Shown here piece by piece: positions 7,537 to 16,819 of a DNA stretch of 64,000 bases. Source of the stretch: Lentzea atacamensis (GTDB lineage Bacteria; Actinomycetota; Actinomycetes; Mycobacteriales; Pseudonocardiaceae); the NCBI RefSeq assembly GCF_003269295.1, contig NZ_QLTT01000002.1, positions 310,001 to 374,000 of the forward strand, in the 5' to 3' direction. Positions within the stretch are counted from its first letter, which is position 1; each line of letters starts with the position of its first letter. A program made the position numbers and the translations under genes. The notes below the pieces were generated by a model that saw only the letters and a program-made list of their open reading frames with translations, did no database searches and was not told where the DNA came from.

Positions 7537-9372
7537 TTAGAAGACGCTCTCGTCGATGTCCATCAGCGCGTTGTCGGTCGACTCGGCGATCTTGCGGCGG
7601 GCGGTGAGCTCCGGCAGCACGCTCTTCGCGAAGAACGACGCCACGGCGACCTTGCCCTCGTAGAACGCCTTGTCCTTGGCCGACGGCGTGCCGCCCAGCT
7701 TCTCCAGCGCGACCTCGGCCTGACGCAGCAGCAGCCAGCCGACGAGCACGTCACCCGCGGTCATCAGCAGGCGGACCGAGTTCTGGCCGACCTTGTAGAG
7801 GTTGCGAACGTCCTCCTGCGACGAGGTCAGGAAGCCGACCAGCGCGCCGAGCATGCCCTGCAGGTCCTCGAGACCCTGCTTCAGGAGCGCGCGCTCCTCC
7901 TTCAGGCGGCCGTTGCCACCCTCGTTGTCGAGGAACTTCTGGATCTCGCCGTTGATGAACGCGAGCGCCTGGCCCTTGTCGCGGATGATCTTCCGGAAGA
8001 AGAAGTCCAGCGACTGGATGGCCGTGGTGCCCTCGTACAGCGAGTCGATCTTCGAGTCCCGGATGTACTGCTCGATCGGGTACTCCTGCAGGAAGCCCGA
8101 GCCGCCCAGCGTCTGCAGCGACTGCGCCAGCTGCTCGTACGCACGCTCCGAGCCGACGCCCTTGACGATCGGCAGCAGCAGGTCGTTGACCTTCGTCGCG
8201 AGCTCCGCGTCCTCGCCGCCGAGCATCACCTTGTCCTGGAACGTCGCGGTGTACAGGTACACGGCGCGCAGGCCCTCGGCGTACGCCTTCTGCAGCATCA
8301 GGCTGCGGCGGACGTCCGGGTGGTTGGTGATGGTGACGCGCGGGGCGGTCTTGTCCGTCATGCGGGTCAGGTCGGCGGACTGGACGCGCTCCTTGGCGTA
8401 GGACAGCGCGTTCAGGTAGCCGGTCGACAGCGTCGCGATGGCCTTGGTGCCGACCATCATGCGGGCGTACTCGATGACGTCGAACATCTGCGCGATGCCG
8501 TCGTGCACCTCGCCCAGCAGCCAGCCCTTGGCCGGGACGCCGTGCTGGCCGAACGTCAGCTCGCACGTGGTGGACGCCTTGATGCCCATCTTGTGCTCGA
8601 CGTTGGTCACGAAGGCGCCGTTGCGCTCGCCCAGGTCACCGGTCTGCGGGTCGAAGTGGAACTTCGGCACGAGGAACAGCGACAGGCCCTTGGTGCCCGG
8701 CTTGGCCTCGATGCCTTCACCCTCGGGGCGCGCCAGCACCAGGTGCATGATGTTCTCGGTCAGGTCCTGGTCCGCGGACGTGATGAAGCGCTTCACGCCC
8801 TCGATGTGCCAGGAACCGTCGTCCTGCTTGATCGCCTTGGTGCGGCCGGCACCGACGTCGGAACCGGCGTCCGGCTCGGTCAGCACCATCGTGGCGCCCC
8901 AGCCGCGGTCGATCATGATCTGCGCCCAGTGCTTGTCGCGCTCGGTGCCGTTGTTGTAGACGACCGTCGCGAAGCTCGGGCCCGCCAGGTACATGTAGAT
9001 CGGCGGGTTGGCACCGAGGATCAGCTCGGACGCGGCCCAGGCGACCGACGGAGGGGTGCCGAAGCCGCCCAGCTCCTCCGGCAGGAACATGCGGTACCAC
9101 TCGCCGTCCCACACGGCCTGGTACGACTTCTTCAGCGACTCCGGCAGGGTGGCCGAGTGCGTCGCCGGGTCGAACACCGGCGGGTTGCGGTCGGCGTCGG
9201 CGAACGAGTCCGCGAGCGGACCCTCCGCCAGGGTCTTCATCTCGGCCAGAACGCCGCGCGCGGTGTCCTCGTCGGACTGCTCGAACGGCCCCTTGCCGAG
9301 GTGGTCCTGCACGTTGAAGACCTCGAACAGGTTGAATTCGAGATCCCGGACGTTGCTCTTGTAGTGGCCCAT
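7537..9372 (-). CDS. fadE5: Acyl-CoA dehydrogenase, FadE5-like
   Basis: 611 residues, the same size as mycobacterial FadE5, with the same opening ([19 protein letters not shown]). It catalyses FAD-dependent alpha,beta-dehydrogenation of acyl-CoA in fatty-acid beta-oxidation and passes electrons to electron-transfer flavoprotein. The acyl-CoA dehydrogenase signature is seen as [19 protein letters not shown], with [16 protein letters not shown] following, then the long C-terminal extension typical of this subgroup ([20 protein letters not shown]). A GAGGAG ribosome site precedes the ATG. Two copies of a palindromic motif lie 37-77 bases upstream. The EtfD-type oxidoreductase at 21.6-23.9 kb is its likely route to the respiratory chain. 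Confidence 0.93.
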   Translation of the reverse strand: MGHYKSNVRDLEFNLFEVFNVQDHLGKGPFEQSDEDTARGVLAEMKTLAEGPLADSFADADRNPPVFDPATHSATLPESLKKSYQAVWDGEWYRMFLPEELGGFGTPPSVAWAASELILGANPPIYMYLAGPSFATVVYNNGTERDKHWAQIMIDRGWGATMVLTEPDAGSDVGAGRTKAIKQDDGSWHIEGVKRFITSADQDLTENIMHLVLARPEGEGIEAKPGTKGLSLFLVPKFHFDPQTGDLGERNGAFVTNVEHKMGIKASTTCELTFGQHGVPAKGWLLGEVHDGIAQMFDVIEYARMMVGTKAIATLSTGYLNALSYAKERVQSADLTRMTDKTAPRVTITNHPDVRRSLMLQKAYAEGLRAVYLYTATFQDKVMLGGEDAELATKVNDLLLPIVKGVGSERAYEQLAQSLQTLGGSGFLQEYPIEQYIRDSKIDSLYEGTTAIQSLDFFFRKIIRDKGQALAFINGEIQKFLDNEGGNGRLKEERALLKQGLEDLQGMLGALVGFLTSSQEDVRNLYKVGQNSVRLLMTAGDVLVGWLLLRQAEVALEKLGGTPSAKDKAFYEGKVAVASFFAKSVLPELTARRKIAESTDNALMDIDESVF

Positions 9373-9408
9373 CTCGTCAGCTCACTCCTCAGGGTCGCGG
9401 CGGGGTCG

Positions 9409-9448
9409 CCTACTGACCGGTAACAACAGAGTATTACCCGACAGTAAC
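9409..9448. promoter_or_regulatory. Paired palindromic operator upstream of fadE5
   Basis: Two related 16-bp sites 24 bp apart: CCTACTGACCGGTAAC (9409-9424) and ATTACCCGACAGTAAC (9433-9448). The second, read on the minus strand, matches the site upstream of etfD at 12 of 16 positions (consensus TTACTGNNNNGTAA). The overlapping repeat GGTAA-N10-TTACC (9419-9438) adds symmetry. It is likely a TetR-type fatty-acid regulator site. The regulator is not identified. Confidence 0.5.
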
Positions 9449-9523
9449 CCCGGCAAGAGCGACCACCCACTGGTGGTGAAGTAGACAGTCCCGCAACCCG
9501 CCTGAATCGGGCATGAGAGCCGG

Positions 9524-10558
9524 TCAGACGCGTATGGGGCGCTCGGGGACCATGTCGAGCAGTCCCGCGTTCGTGAGCTTCTGGGCCTCGATCGCGCGCG
9601 GCAACATGACAGATTCGTAGGTCTGGGCACCTTGACGGACACCGTGCGCGGCGATCGCGAGCGCCAGATCGGCCGCGTCCTGCATGGCGAGGTTCGCGCC
9701 GACGCCCAGCGGGGGCATCAGGTGGGCCGCGTCGCCGAGCAGCGTCACACCGGGCGTGTGCTCCCACGTGTGGGGCACGGGCAGCGCGTACAGCGGCCGG
9801 TGGATCAGCTCGCCGGCGAGGAACGCCTGCAGCGACGGGTGCCAGCCGGTGTACAACTCCAACAGGTCGGCGTTGGAGGGCTTCCAATCTTCACGCGCGC
9901 GCATGCACGCGTACGCGCGGATGTGATCGCCGCTGTTGCGCTGAGCCCACAGCATCAGGCCTTCGTGGTCGGCGACCATCGTGCCCTGGCCGGTGAGGTA
10001 GAGGAGCAGCTCGTCGTTGTCGTGCCTGGTCTCGACGAACATCACGCCGGTGTACTCGGGCTGGGCGGGCGAGACGGCCCGCCGCACCCGTGACCAGGCG
10101 CCGTCCGCGCCGATGACCAGGTCGAACGGCGCGGTGGAGCCGTCCAGGAAGGTGACTTCACCTGGTGTTGCGGAGCCGATGCCGAGCCCCCACGTGACGG
10201 TTCCCGGTGTGAGTGAGCCGAGCAGCAGCTTCCTGAGCTGGCCGCGGTCGATCTCCGGGCGGAAGTCGCCTTCTGGTGGCTCGTGTTCGACCAACGCGGC
10301 CGTGGCGTGGTCGACCTTGCGCTGCTCCTGACCCTCGAAGCGGGCGAGAGCGCGCCACTCGTCGAACAGGCCGGCGGCGCGGATGGCCTCCTGGCCGCTG
10401 TCGGCGTGCAGGTCGACGGTGCCGCCCTGCTGGCGGGCCTCCGGCGAGCTCTCGCGCTCGAAGACCGTGACGTTCTCGAAGCCGTGCAGCTGGAGAACAC
10501 GGGCGCAGGTCAGGCCGCCGAGTCCGGCCCCTGCGATGGCGATGCGTGGTGTGGTCAT
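9524..10558 (-). CDS. FAD-dependent monooxygenase, TetX-like
   Basis: 344 residues. The N-terminus IAIAGAGLGGLTCARVLQLHG is the FAD Rossmann motif. FDLVIGADGAWSRVR is the DG motif and LLGDAAHLMPPLGVGANLAMQD the GD motif of class A aromatic hydroxylases. The overall size and the FERESSPEARQQGGTVDLHADSGQ segment resemble TetX-type and related small-molecule monooxygenases. It likely hydroxylates or inactivates an aromatic or antibiotic substrate using NADPH and O2. It is divergent from the TetR gene at 10641 with an operator between them, so substrate-induced expression is likely. The substrate is unknown. Confidence 0.85.
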   Translation of the reverse strand: MTTPRIAIAGAGLGGLTCARVLQLHGFENVTVFERESSPEARQQGGTVDLHADSGQEAIRAAGLFDEWRALARFEGQEQRKVDHATAALVEHEPPEGDFRPEIDRGQLRKLLLGSLTPGTVTWGLGIGSATPGEVTFLDGSTAPFDLVIGADGAWSRVRRAVSPAQPEYTGVMFVETRHDNDELLLYLTGQGTMVADHEGLMLWAQRNSGDHIRAYACMRAREDWKPSNADLLELYTGWHPSLQAFLAGELIHRPLYALPVPHTWEHTPGVTLLGDAAHLMPPLGVGANLAMQDAADLALAIAAHGVRQGAQTYESVMLPRAIEAQKLTNAGLLDMVPERPIRV

Positions 10559-10583
10559 GTCGTCGATGAAAGCCTATCGACTA

Positions 10584-10608
10584 CAAAAGTGCAACCACTA
10601 CACTTTTG
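10584..10608. promoter_or_regulatory. TetR operator between divergent genes
   Basis: CAAAAGTG (10584-10591) and CACTTTTG (10601-10608) form a perfect 8-bp inverted repeat around a 9-base centre. It sits in the 82-bp gap between the monooxygenase and TetR genes, the normal place for an autoregulatory TetR site. Confidence 0.65.
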
Positions 10609-10640
10609 AAGTGGCTCAACTCGCACGGTACGATCGAGTG

Positions 10641-11219
10641 GTGACCGAACTCGGCCGCCGTGAGCGCAAGAAACTGCAGACCCGCCAGTCGATCGCCGAT
10701 GCGGCGCTTGACCTGTTCCTGGCGCGCGGGTTCGACGACGTGGGCGTGAAGGAGATCGCCGACCGGGCGGACGTGTCGGTGACGACGCTGTTCAAGCACT
10801 TCCCGAGCAAGGAGGCGCTGCTCTTCGACGAGGACGCCGAGATGGAGTCCGCGCTGGTCGCGGCCGTGCGCGACCGGCCGGCCGGGCAGTCGATCCCGCA
10901 GGCGCTGAAGAACCACTTCGTGGGTGCCGCGGCGGGTCACGCCGACCATCCGCTGTTCGGGCCGTTCCTCCGGCTGGTCGAGAGCACACCGTCGTTGCGC
11001 GCGTATCAGCGCACCATGTGGATCCGGCACGAGACCGCGCTGGCGCACGCCATTGCCGAGGACATCGGCGCGCCGCTGGACGACGTGAGGTGCGCGGGAC
11101 TGGCCCGGTTCGCGCTGGAGGCCCGTGACGTGATCTTCGGGCGCCAGGACCGGGAGAAGGCTGCGGAGGAGTTGTTCGGGCTACTCGAGCACGGCTGGGC
11201 GGCCGATCAGCAGCCCTGA
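10641..11219 (+). CDS. TetR/AcrR-family transcriptional regulator
   Basis: 192 residues. The N-terminal helix-turn-helix is clear: IADAALDLFLARGFDDVGVKEIADRADVSVTTLFKHFPSKEALLFDE. The C-terminal domain should bind the inducer. GTG 10641 is preferred, and GTG 10638 is in frame immediately before it. Divergent orientation and the shared palindrome at 10584-10608 suggest it represses the monooxygenase and itself. Its 3' end overlaps the convergent response-regulator gene by 39 bases. Confidence 0.88.
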   Translation: MTELGRRERKKLQTRQSIADAALDLFLARGFDDVGVKEIADRADVSVTTLFKHFPSKEALLFDEDAEMESALVAAVRDRPAGQSIPQALKNHFVGAAAGHADHPLFGPFLRLVESTPSLRAYQRTMWIRHETALAHAIAEDIGAPLDDVRCAGLARFALEARDVIFGRQDREKAAEELFGLLEHGWAADQQP

Positions 11220-11825
11220 CCGGTAGGCGAGCGAGACCGCGTGCGTCCGGTCGCGCGCGCTCAGCTTGCGCAGGATGCCCTTCACGTGGGTCCGCACGGT
11301 CTCCACGGACACGATGAGCTCGTTCGCGACCTGCTGGTTCTCCAGGCCGTCCGCGATGAGCGTGAGCACCTCGTACTCGCGCCGCGTCAGCGTCGGCCGT
11401 TCGTTGGGGCGCAGGTCGGGATGTACGTAACCGCGTGAACGGAACGTCTCCGCGATGACCCGCACGATCTGCTCGGGCTGTGCCGAGCGCGGCACGACGC
11501 CACGCACCCCTGCTTCCAGTGCGGTCGTCACGTAGTTCGCGTGCGAGTGCGCGTCGCGGACCAGACCGATGACCAGCAGTGTGGGATCACGTTCGACCAG
11601 CAGCCTGGCCAGGTGGCCGACGGGGTCGAGCACGGAGTCGACGAGCAGCACGTCGGGCCGCAGTCGTTCGTGCAGCCGAACTGCGGCGTGCAGATCGCCC
11701 GTCGAGCCGAGCCAGCGCAGGCCGGGCGTCCGCCTGATCAGGCCGGACAGGCCCTCGCGGTAGAGCGGTACGGGGTCGATCAGCGCGACGCCGGGAGCAG
11801 GCCGGCCTGGCGGGAGCATCAGCAC
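11181..11825 (-). CDS. Response regulator with LuxR-type DNA-binding domain
   Basis: 214 residues. Residues 12-125 are a receiver domain (GVALIDPVPLYREGLSGLIRR, then PDVLLVDSVLDP with the likely phospho-acceptor Asp). Residues 148-205 are a LuxR/NarL helix-turn-helix (LTRREYEVLTLIADGLENQQVANELIVSVETVRTHVKGILRKL). The invariant acidic pair at the receiver N-terminus is reduced to a single Asp (LIDPVPL), so phosphorylation may be atypical. No histidine kinase is adjacent. It is divergent from the symporter gene across a 237-bp gap, so the symporter is a candidate target. Confidence 0.85.
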   Translation of the reverse strand: MLMLPPGRPAPGVALIDPVPLYREGLSGLIRRTPGLRWLGSTGDLHAAVRLHERLRPDVLLVDSVLDPVGHLARLLVERDPTLLVIGLVRDAHSHANYVTTALEAGVRGVVPRSAQPEQIVRVIAETFRSRGYVHPDLRPNERPTLTRREYEVLTLIADGLENQQVANELIVSVETVRTHVKGILRKLSARDRTHAVSLAYRSGLLIGRPAVLE

Positions 11826-11922
11826 CTCCGTTCGTACGTCCGGAGGTGAGACGTCGTTCCCTCGGAGTCATGACGCGGAACAGCCGGTTCACGTGTATGA
11901 ACAAGGGTCACGAATGTGATTC

Positions 11923-11970
11923 AAGACTGCTGAAGGTCTTCCGTCCCACGGCAACAGTCTCGTAAGACCT
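11923..11970. promoter_or_regulatory. Interleaved inverted repeats upstream of symporter
   Basis: AGACTG (11924-11929) pairs with CAGTCT (11955-11960), while AGGTCTT (11934-11940) pairs with AAGACCT (11964-11970). The arms interleave, so on RNA they would form a pseudoknot and on DNA they could be overlapping operators. They lie in the 237-bp gap between the response regulator and symporter genes. Confidence 0.35.
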
Positions 11971-12062
11971 ACGTCACATATCCCGTGCGGATGTGCCAGG
12001 TTCCCGCCGCCATGAGGCCTGGTGCTCTCGCGGGCACACGTGTGTGCACGCAAGGAGGTCAC

Positions 12063-13574
12063 ATGGGCACCCTCGATTGGATCGTGGTCGCCGGTTACTT
12101 CGTGGTGATGGTCGGCATCGGGCTCTGGTCCCGAGGGCGGATCAACAACATCGCCGACTTCTTCACCGCCGGCGGCAAGATGCCCTGGTGGTTGTCGGGA
12201 ATCTCCCACCACATGTCCGGTTACAGCGCCGTCATGTTCGTCGCGTTCGCGGCGGAGGCGTACCGGCTCGGCCTCACGGTCTACATCTGGTGGTCGCTGA
12301 CGATCGGTATCGGTGTCGGCATCGGCGCGTTCCTGTGGGCGCCCGCGTGGAACCGGCTGCGGTCCAAGCACGACGTGAAGTCACCGCTCGAGTACCTGGC
12401 CATCCGCTACAACGTGCCGACCCAGCAGGTCATGGCGTGGGCGGGTGCGGGCCTGAAGGTCGTCGACATCGCGGCCAAGTGGGTCGCCGTCGCGCTGCTG
12501 CTGCAGGGCTTCGCCGGCGTGCCGATCTTCTGGGGCATCGCCCTCGTCGGCGTCGTCACGATGATCTACTCGGTGCTCGGCGGCCTCTGGGCGGACGCCC
12601 TGACGGACTTCGGCCAGTTCATCATCCAGGGCCTCGCGGGCTTCGCGATGTTCTTCGCGGTCGCGTCGCACTTCGGTGGCATCAACTTCATGTGGACGAT
12701 CTGGGACAAGCTCCCCGCGAGCCACAGCGAACCGCTGACCGGCCCCTACACCCTGACGTTCTTCATGGCGCTCTTCCTGATCAAGACGCTCGAGTACAAC
12801 GGCGGCATGTGGAACCTGGCCCAGCGCTACATGGCCGCCCCGTCGGGCTTCGCCGCCAAGCGCTCGGCCCTGCTGTCCGCGTTCCTGTGGCTGGTGTGGC
12901 CGCTCGTGCTGTTCTTCCCGATGTGGGCCGCCCCTCTGATCGTGCCGGGTATGGGGGCCAACGCCGAACAGGCCTACGTCGAGATGGGCAAGGCCATGCT
13001 CCCCGCGGGCATGGTGGGCCTCGTCCTCGCCGGCTTCTTCTCGCACACGATGGCGATGGTCTCCTCCGACGCCAACGTCATCACCGCCGTCATCACCCGT
13101 GACATCCTTCCGCGCATCTGGAAGGGCGCCCTGCGGATGACGGCCGAGGCGCAGCTGAAACTGGCGCGCATCACGACGTTCGCGTTCATCGGCCTGTCGA
13201 TGACCATCGCACTGACCGCGGACACCAAGGGCTTCGTGCTCAAGGTGGTGATCGCCCTCGTGGCAGCCACAATGGGCCCGATCGCGATCCCGCTGATGCT
13301 CGGCCTGCTCCCGTGGTTCCGCAAGGTCGGCCCGACGGCCGCGCTGACGTCGACCATCGGCGGCCTCTCGACCTGGGTGTTCCTCTACGTCGAACAGCAG
13401 TTCCTGAAGGACTTCGCCGTCTCGCAGGCACTGATCGTCTCGACGCCGCTGCTGGTCTCCCTGTTCCTCTACCTGGTGATCGGCTTCGCGAAGCCCGAAC
13501 CGTCGGCCGAGCGCGACGCGCTGATCGACTCGCTCAGGTCCGACGCTCCCGACGTGGAGCCGGTCAAGGCGTAG
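12063..13574 (+). CDS. Sodium:solute symporter (SSS family)
   Basis: 503 residues with about 13 hydrophobic helices. ATG 12063 follows a near-perfect AAGGAGGT ribosome site. The N-terminus (LDWIVVAGYFVVMVGIGLWSRGR, FFTAGGKMPWWLSGISHHMSG) and the centre (KTLEYNGGMWNLAQRYMAA) are typical of SSS/SGLT-like permeases, which import sugars, amino acids or organic acids with Na+. The substrate cannot be read from sequence. The strong ribosome site suggests high expression when transcribed. Its stop overlaps the convergent small membrane gene by 11 bases. Confidence 0.9.
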   Translation: MGTLDWIVVAGYFVVMVGIGLWSRGRINNIADFFTAGGKMPWWLSGISHHMSGYSAVMFVAFAAEAYRLGLTVYIWWSLTIGIGVGIGAFLWAPAWNRLRSKHDVKSPLEYLAIRYNVPTQQVMAWAGAGLKVVDIAAKWVAVALLLQGFAGVPIFWGIALVGVVTMIYSVLGGLWADALTDFGQFIIQGLAGFAMFFAVASHFGGINFMWTIWDKLPASHSEPLTGPYTLTFFMALFLIKTLEYNGGMWNLAQRYMAAPSGFAAKRSALLSAFLWLVWPLVLFFPMWAAPLIVPGMGANAEQAYVEMGKAMLPAGMVGLVLAGFFSHTMAMVSSDANVITAVITRDILPRIWKGALRMTAEAQLKLARITTFAFIGLSMTIALTADTKGFVLKVVIALVAATMGPIAIPLMLGLLPWFRKVGPTAALTSTIGGLSTWVFLYVEQQFLKDFAVSQALIVSTPLLVSLFLYLVIGFAKPEPSAERDALIDSLRSDAPDVEPVKA

Positions 13575-13926
13575 CGCGTTCGTTCTTCATGATCCTCGCG
13601 GCGGCGCACCCGAACAGGGTCGCCGCCGCGAGCCAGATGTAGGGCATCGGCGTGCCGGTGTACGACTCGGCCGTCGTAGCCAGCACCACCGTGGCCCCCA
13701 CGACGAGCCCGGTCGTGTGCGTGACCGGGAAGGGGCTCTTCAGGACGGTGAAGACCGCGATGGGCACGAGCAGGAAGCCGTAGGCCAGCACCCTCGTCAG
13801 GAGGTTGGCGTGCTCGACGACCTCGTACTTGAGCGCCGGCACCGCGAGCAACGTCAGCAGCACGCCCGTCGCGAGCCCGATCGTGAGACTGAGCAGCACG
13901 GTTCGCCCTTGCCACACACGCGTCAT
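13564..13926 (-). CDS. Small four-helix membrane protein
   Basis: About 120 residues with four predicted membrane helices: VLLSLTIGLATGVLLTLLAV, VLAYGFLLVPIAVFTVL, TTGLVVGATVVLATTAES and YIWLAAATLFGCAAARI. ATG 13926 (MTRVWQG) is chosen, and an upstream ATG at 13944 is also in frame. I do not recognise a family. Its tail-to-tail overlap with the symporter gene gives no functional hint. Confidence 0.65.
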   Translation of the reverse strand: MTRVWQGRTVLLSLTIGLATGVLLTLLAVPALKYEVVEHANLLTRVLAYGFLLVPIAVFTVLKSPFPVTHTTGLVVGATVVLATTAESYTGTPMPYIWLAAATLFGCAAARIMKNERATP

Positions 13927-14018
13927 GCGCTTCAAGACGCACACATCACTCGATGGTTGCCGTGGCGTGCGTCATCGTCACGAGACTCGTGCGCCGTGGC
14001 GCATGCACAGTGGATGCC

Positions 14019-14435
14019 ATGGGTGCGTGGTTTCCTGCAGATGACGCGGAACTGACCGCGGGTTGGCGGCTCTGGCTGGAGCTGAGCGACCGCGTCTACC
14101 CGGACCCGTCGTGGGACGGCACTCCGGCCGACGCCATCCGCCAGGTCCGCGAGCTCCTGGCGGCCTGCGAGTCGATCCGGCTGGACTACCTCGCCGAGAC
14201 CTCCCAGCCCTCAGCCGGCCTGCTGCAGCTCCTGCAGTCCATGCCGTTCGTGGCGTCGTTCCCGGTCGACCTGTGGCACGACGACACCCACCCGCTGGAC
14301 GTCGAACGCGCCGAACTGCTGCACGGCGACCTCGCGTCGTTCGCCCAGCACGTTGCGGGTGTGCGCGCCGCACTGGCTCGTGGCGGTGGCTGGGTGGAGC
14401 TGGACCGCCGCCCGTGGGGCCTACCGGTCGACTGA
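14019..14435 (+). CDS. Hypothetical acidic soluble protein
   Basis: 138 residues, ATG 14019, no membrane segment and no recognised domain. It is rich in Trp and acidic residues (WFPADDAELTAGWRLWLELSDRVYPDPSWDG) with a helical C-terminal half (LLHGDLASFAQHVAGVRAALARGGG). Codon use and third-position GC match the surroundings, so it is probably real. A strong terminator follows. Confidence 0.6.
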   Translation: MGAWFPADDAELTAGWRLWLELSDRVYPDPSWDGTPADAIRQVRELLAACESIRLDYLAETSQPSAGLLQLLQSMPFVASFPVDLWHDDTHPLDVERAELLHGDLASFAQHVAGVRAALARGGGWVELDRRPWGLPVD

Positions 14436-14450
14436 TTCCAGGCCGAAAGC

Positions 14451-14490
14451 GAAGGCCCAGGCGAGTCGGTGGTGACTCGCCTGGGCCTTC
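14451..14490. terminator. Perfect 17-bp hairpin terminator
   Basis: GAAGGCCCAGGCGAGTC (14451-14467) and GACTCGCCTGGGCCTTC (14474-14490) are exact complements around a six-base loop. It sits between the 3' end of the hypothetical gene (plus) and the 3' end of tRNA-Gly (minus), so it can terminate both. Confidence 0.9.
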
Positions 14491-14497
14491 GACGTGG

Positions 14498-14568
14498 AGC
14501 GGGTGACGGGAATCGAACCCGCCTCTACAGCTTGGGAAGCTGTCGTTCTACCAATGAACTACACCCGC
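14498..14568 (-). tRNA. tRNA-Gly (anticodon CCC)
   Basis: Read on the minus strand, the acceptor arms GCGGGTG and CACCCGC pair. The D-arm contains TTCATTGGTAGAA. The anticodon stem ACAGC/GCTGT encloses TTCCCAA, giving anticodon CCC. The T-arm GGCGGGTTCGATTCCCGTC is standard. The 71-nt length fits glycine tRNA. CCA is not encoded. Confidence 0.95.
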
Positions 14569-14640
14569 ACGAGCAAGCTCGTCGCCGATCATACACAGCG
14601 CGGCAACGCCCCGTCCCGGAGTCTCGGTTAGCCTGTCCCG

Positions 14641-15222
14641 GTGCTGCTGAGTGACCAGGATCTGCGCAAAGAGGTCGAGTCGGGCCGTCTGCTGCTCGAC
14701 CCGTTCGACGTCGAGATGGTTCAGCCGTCGAGCATCGACGTACGGCTGGACCGGTTCTTCCGGGTCTTCAACAACACCCGCTACACCCACATCGACCCGG
14801 CGCAGCAGCAGGACGACCTGACGAGCCTGGTCGAGGCGCCGGAGAACGAGCCGTTCGTGCTGCACCCCGGTGAGTTCGTCCTGGGCTCGACGTACGAGAT
14901 GGTGACGCTGCCGGACGACCTCGCCGGTCGTCTCGAGGGCAAGTCCAGTCTCGGGCGGCTAGGGTTGCTCACGCACTCGACGGCCGGCTTCATCGACCCC
15001 GGCTTCTCCGGCCACATCACGCTGGAGCTGTCCAACGTCGCGAACCTGCCGATCACGTTGCACCCCGGCATGAAGATCGGGCAGCTCTGCCTGTTCAAGC
15101 TGTCGAGCCCGGCGGAGCACCCGTACGGCTCGAAGCAGGCCGGCAGCCGGTACCAGGGGCAGCGCGGGCCCACGCCGAGCCGGGCCTACCTCAACTTCCA
15201 CCGCACCGACACGCGCCGCTAG
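14641..15222 (+). CDS. dcd: dCTP deaminase
   Basis: 193 residues, GTG start. It deaminates dCTP to dUTP, or in the bifunctional actinobacterial form directly to dUMP, feeding thymidylate synthesis in the cytoplasm. The trimeric dUTPase/Dcd fold motifs are seen: [42 protein letters not shown] and [14 protein letters not shown], ending [16 protein letters not shown]. The gene sits beside tRNA-Gly and its stop overlaps the convergent CDF transporter stop in a CTAG. Confidence 0.96.
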   Translation: MLLSDQDLRKEVESGRLLLDPFDVEMVQPSSIDVRLDRFFRVFNNTRYTHIDPAQQQDDLTSLVEAPENEPFVLHPGEFVLGSTYEMVTLPDDLAGRLEGKSSLGRLGLLTHSTAGFIDPGFSGHITLELSNVANLPITLHPGMKIGQLCLFKLSSPAEHPYGSKQAGSRYQGQRGPTPSRAYLNFHRTDTRR

Positions 15223-16193
15223 AAGCCGTAGCGGTCGAGCACCCGGCGCCGTAGATCGGGATCGGTACGAGGCACCGGCTCCAGGAAGATCTCGTCGAGG
15301 TCGGGGAACTCCGCACGCAGTTCGGCGGAGATGCGCACGCAGGCGTTCTCCAGTTCGAAGGCCGTCAGCGAGTCGGTGAAGTCGAGCCGGGCGCACAGCA
15401 GGACGCGGTCGGTGCCGATCAGCATCGTCAGCACGTCCACGACGGCGTCGACCTCGGGCACCTCGGACAGGCGGCGCCAGATCGCCTTCACCATCACCGG
15501 GTCGGCCTGCCTGCCGATCAACAGGCCGCGGTTGGTGCGCGCCAGGACGTAGGCGACCAGCGCCAGCAGCAGGCCGATCGCCAGCGACGCCAGGCCGTCC
15601 CACAGGGACGAGCCGGTCAGCTGGTGCAGGCCGAGGCCGGAGAACGCCAGCACCAGGCCGATCAGGGCCGCGGAGTCCTCCAGGAACACGGTCTTCACGG
15701 TCGGGTCGTCGGACATGCGCAGGAAGTCCCAGAACCCGCGGCCGTGCGTGGCGGCCTCGGAGCGCACCTGCCGGAACGCCTGGGTCCACGACACGGACTC
15801 CAGGACGAACGCCAGGCCGAGCACGACGTAGCCGACCAGCGGCCGGGTCTGTTCCTCGGGCTCGCCGAAGACCGTGCGGAAGCCCTCGTAGAACGCGAAC
15901 ATCGCGCCCGAGGCGAAGATCGAGACGGCTGCCAGCAGCGACCAGAAGTAGCGCTCCTTGCCGTAGCCGAACGGGTGGCGGCGGTCAGCTGGGCGGTCCG
16001 ACCGGCGCAGTGCGGTCAGCAGCAGCGCTTCGGTGAACGTGTCGGCGACCGAGTGCGCGGCTTCGGAGAGGATTGCGGCGGAACCGGTCAAAACGCCTGC
16101 AATGGCCTTGGTGATCGCGATCGCCAGATTCACCAGCAAAGCCAGAACTACGGTGAGAGTGCTTTCGCCCGAACCCGACGGCTTCTCGCTCAT
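15219..16193 (-). CDS. Cation diffusion facilitator transporter
   Basis: 324 residues. Helix 2 and helix 5 metal-site motifs are visible: [18 protein letters not shown] and [18 protein letters not shown]. The C-terminal domain ending [16 protein letters not shown] is the cytoplasmic regulatory domain. CDF proteins export divalent cations such as Zn2+ or Mn2+ by proton exchange. Metal specificity cannot be assigned, although H and D in helix 2 and E/D in helix 5 differ from the strict Zn-type HxxxD/HxxxD pair. ATG 16193 is chosen because upstream codons lack family similarity. Confidence 0.9.
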   Translation of the reverse strand: MSEKPSGSGESTLTVVLALLVNLAIAITKAIAGVLTGSAAILSEAAHSVADTFTEALLLTALRRSDRPADRRHPFGYGKERYFWSLLAAVSIFASGAMFAFYEGFRTVFGEPEEQTRPLVGYVVLGLAFVLESVSWTQAFRQVRSEAATHGRGFWDFLRMSDDPTVKTVFLEDSAALIGLVLAFSGLGLHQLTGSSLWDGLASLAIGLLLALVAYVLARTNRGLLIGRQADPVMVKAIWRRLSEVPEVDAVVDVLTMLIGTDRVLLCARLDFTDSLTAFELENACVRISAELRAEFPDLDEIFLEPVPRTDPDLRRRVLDRYGF

Positions 16194-16395
16194 GACGATC
16201 ACTCTAGGCCTCGAGGCGCTCGCTCGCGGTGCTGACACTAGGCGTTGACCGGCGAAAATCCCGGTTCCATCTCGGGGTGGCGACCAGGCGCCCCTCCCGA
16301 ACGACTCGATAGCGACCGGAGCTGGAGCGCGCCGGGAAATCCACGGAAAATGTGCGGCTGTATTTGTGCTGAACAAAAGTCCTGGGGGCAGGAAA

Positions 16396-16612
16396 ATGGG
16401 CTTCAAGATTCGCGCAGCAGCCGTCACGGTCGCGCCGTCCCTGATCGCCGGCTCATCAAGCGCGCGCCAGGCAAGTACGAGGTCGGCTACGTCGACCCGA
16501 ACCTTGCCAACACGTGGTCGAGGTCGGCAAGGGTGCGTGATCGTTAGTGCATTCGAGTGACATTCGCGGGCGAGGGCAACATCCTGGAGCCCTGCGGTGT
16601 CTTAAGGCTGGG
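16396..16612 (+). pseudogene. Decayed small secreted-protein gene
   Basis: ATG 16396 follows CCTGGGGG at 16381-16388 and a GGAAA spacer. The first 19 residues (MGFKIRAAAVTVAPSLIAG) look like a signal peptide. The sense then shifts frame to LIKRAPGKYEVGYVDPNLANTW and shifts again to VTFAGEGNILEPCGVLRLG. A strong terminator follows at 16651. I read it as a frameshifted relative of the exported genes downstream, which share the leader. The protein family is not recognised. Confidence 0.45.
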
Positions 16613-16650
16613 ATCTGCTCCGGGGGGACGCTGATCACCAGGGGGTAAGA

Positions 16651-16689
16651 CGGAACGGCCCGCGTCCGGGAGAGACGCGGGCCGTTCCG
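16651..16689. terminator. 15-bp terminator hairpin
   Basis: CGGAACGGCCCGCGT (16651-16665) and ACGCGGGCCGTTCCG (16675-16689) are exact complements, followed by CTTTCCTT. It closes the transcript of the decayed gene upstream. A second small hairpin, TTTCCTTG (16691-16698) / CAAGGAAA (16704-16711), follows directly. The rest of the gap from 16194 to 16819 holds no gene I can support apart from the pseudogene. Confidence 0.85.
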
Positions 16690-16767
16690 CTTTCCTTGCA
16701 GGGCAAGGAAAGCATCACGATCTGATCACCGGCTGCAACCGTCGGCACGCTAGTGCGACCTAGTCTT

Positions 16768-16791
16768 CGGAAGCCCTGGGGAGGGCTTCCG
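16768..16791 (+). promoter_or_regulatory. 5'-UTR hairpin before secreted-protein gene
   Basis: CGGAAGCCCT (16768-16777) and AGGGCTTCCG (16782-16791) form a perfect 10-bp stem with a GGGG loop, 14 bases before the CCTGGGGG leader of the next gene. It is either a leader structure or an operator. Confidence 0.5.
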
Positions 16792-16819
16792 GACATCACA
16801 AAGTTCCTGGGGGATGAAA

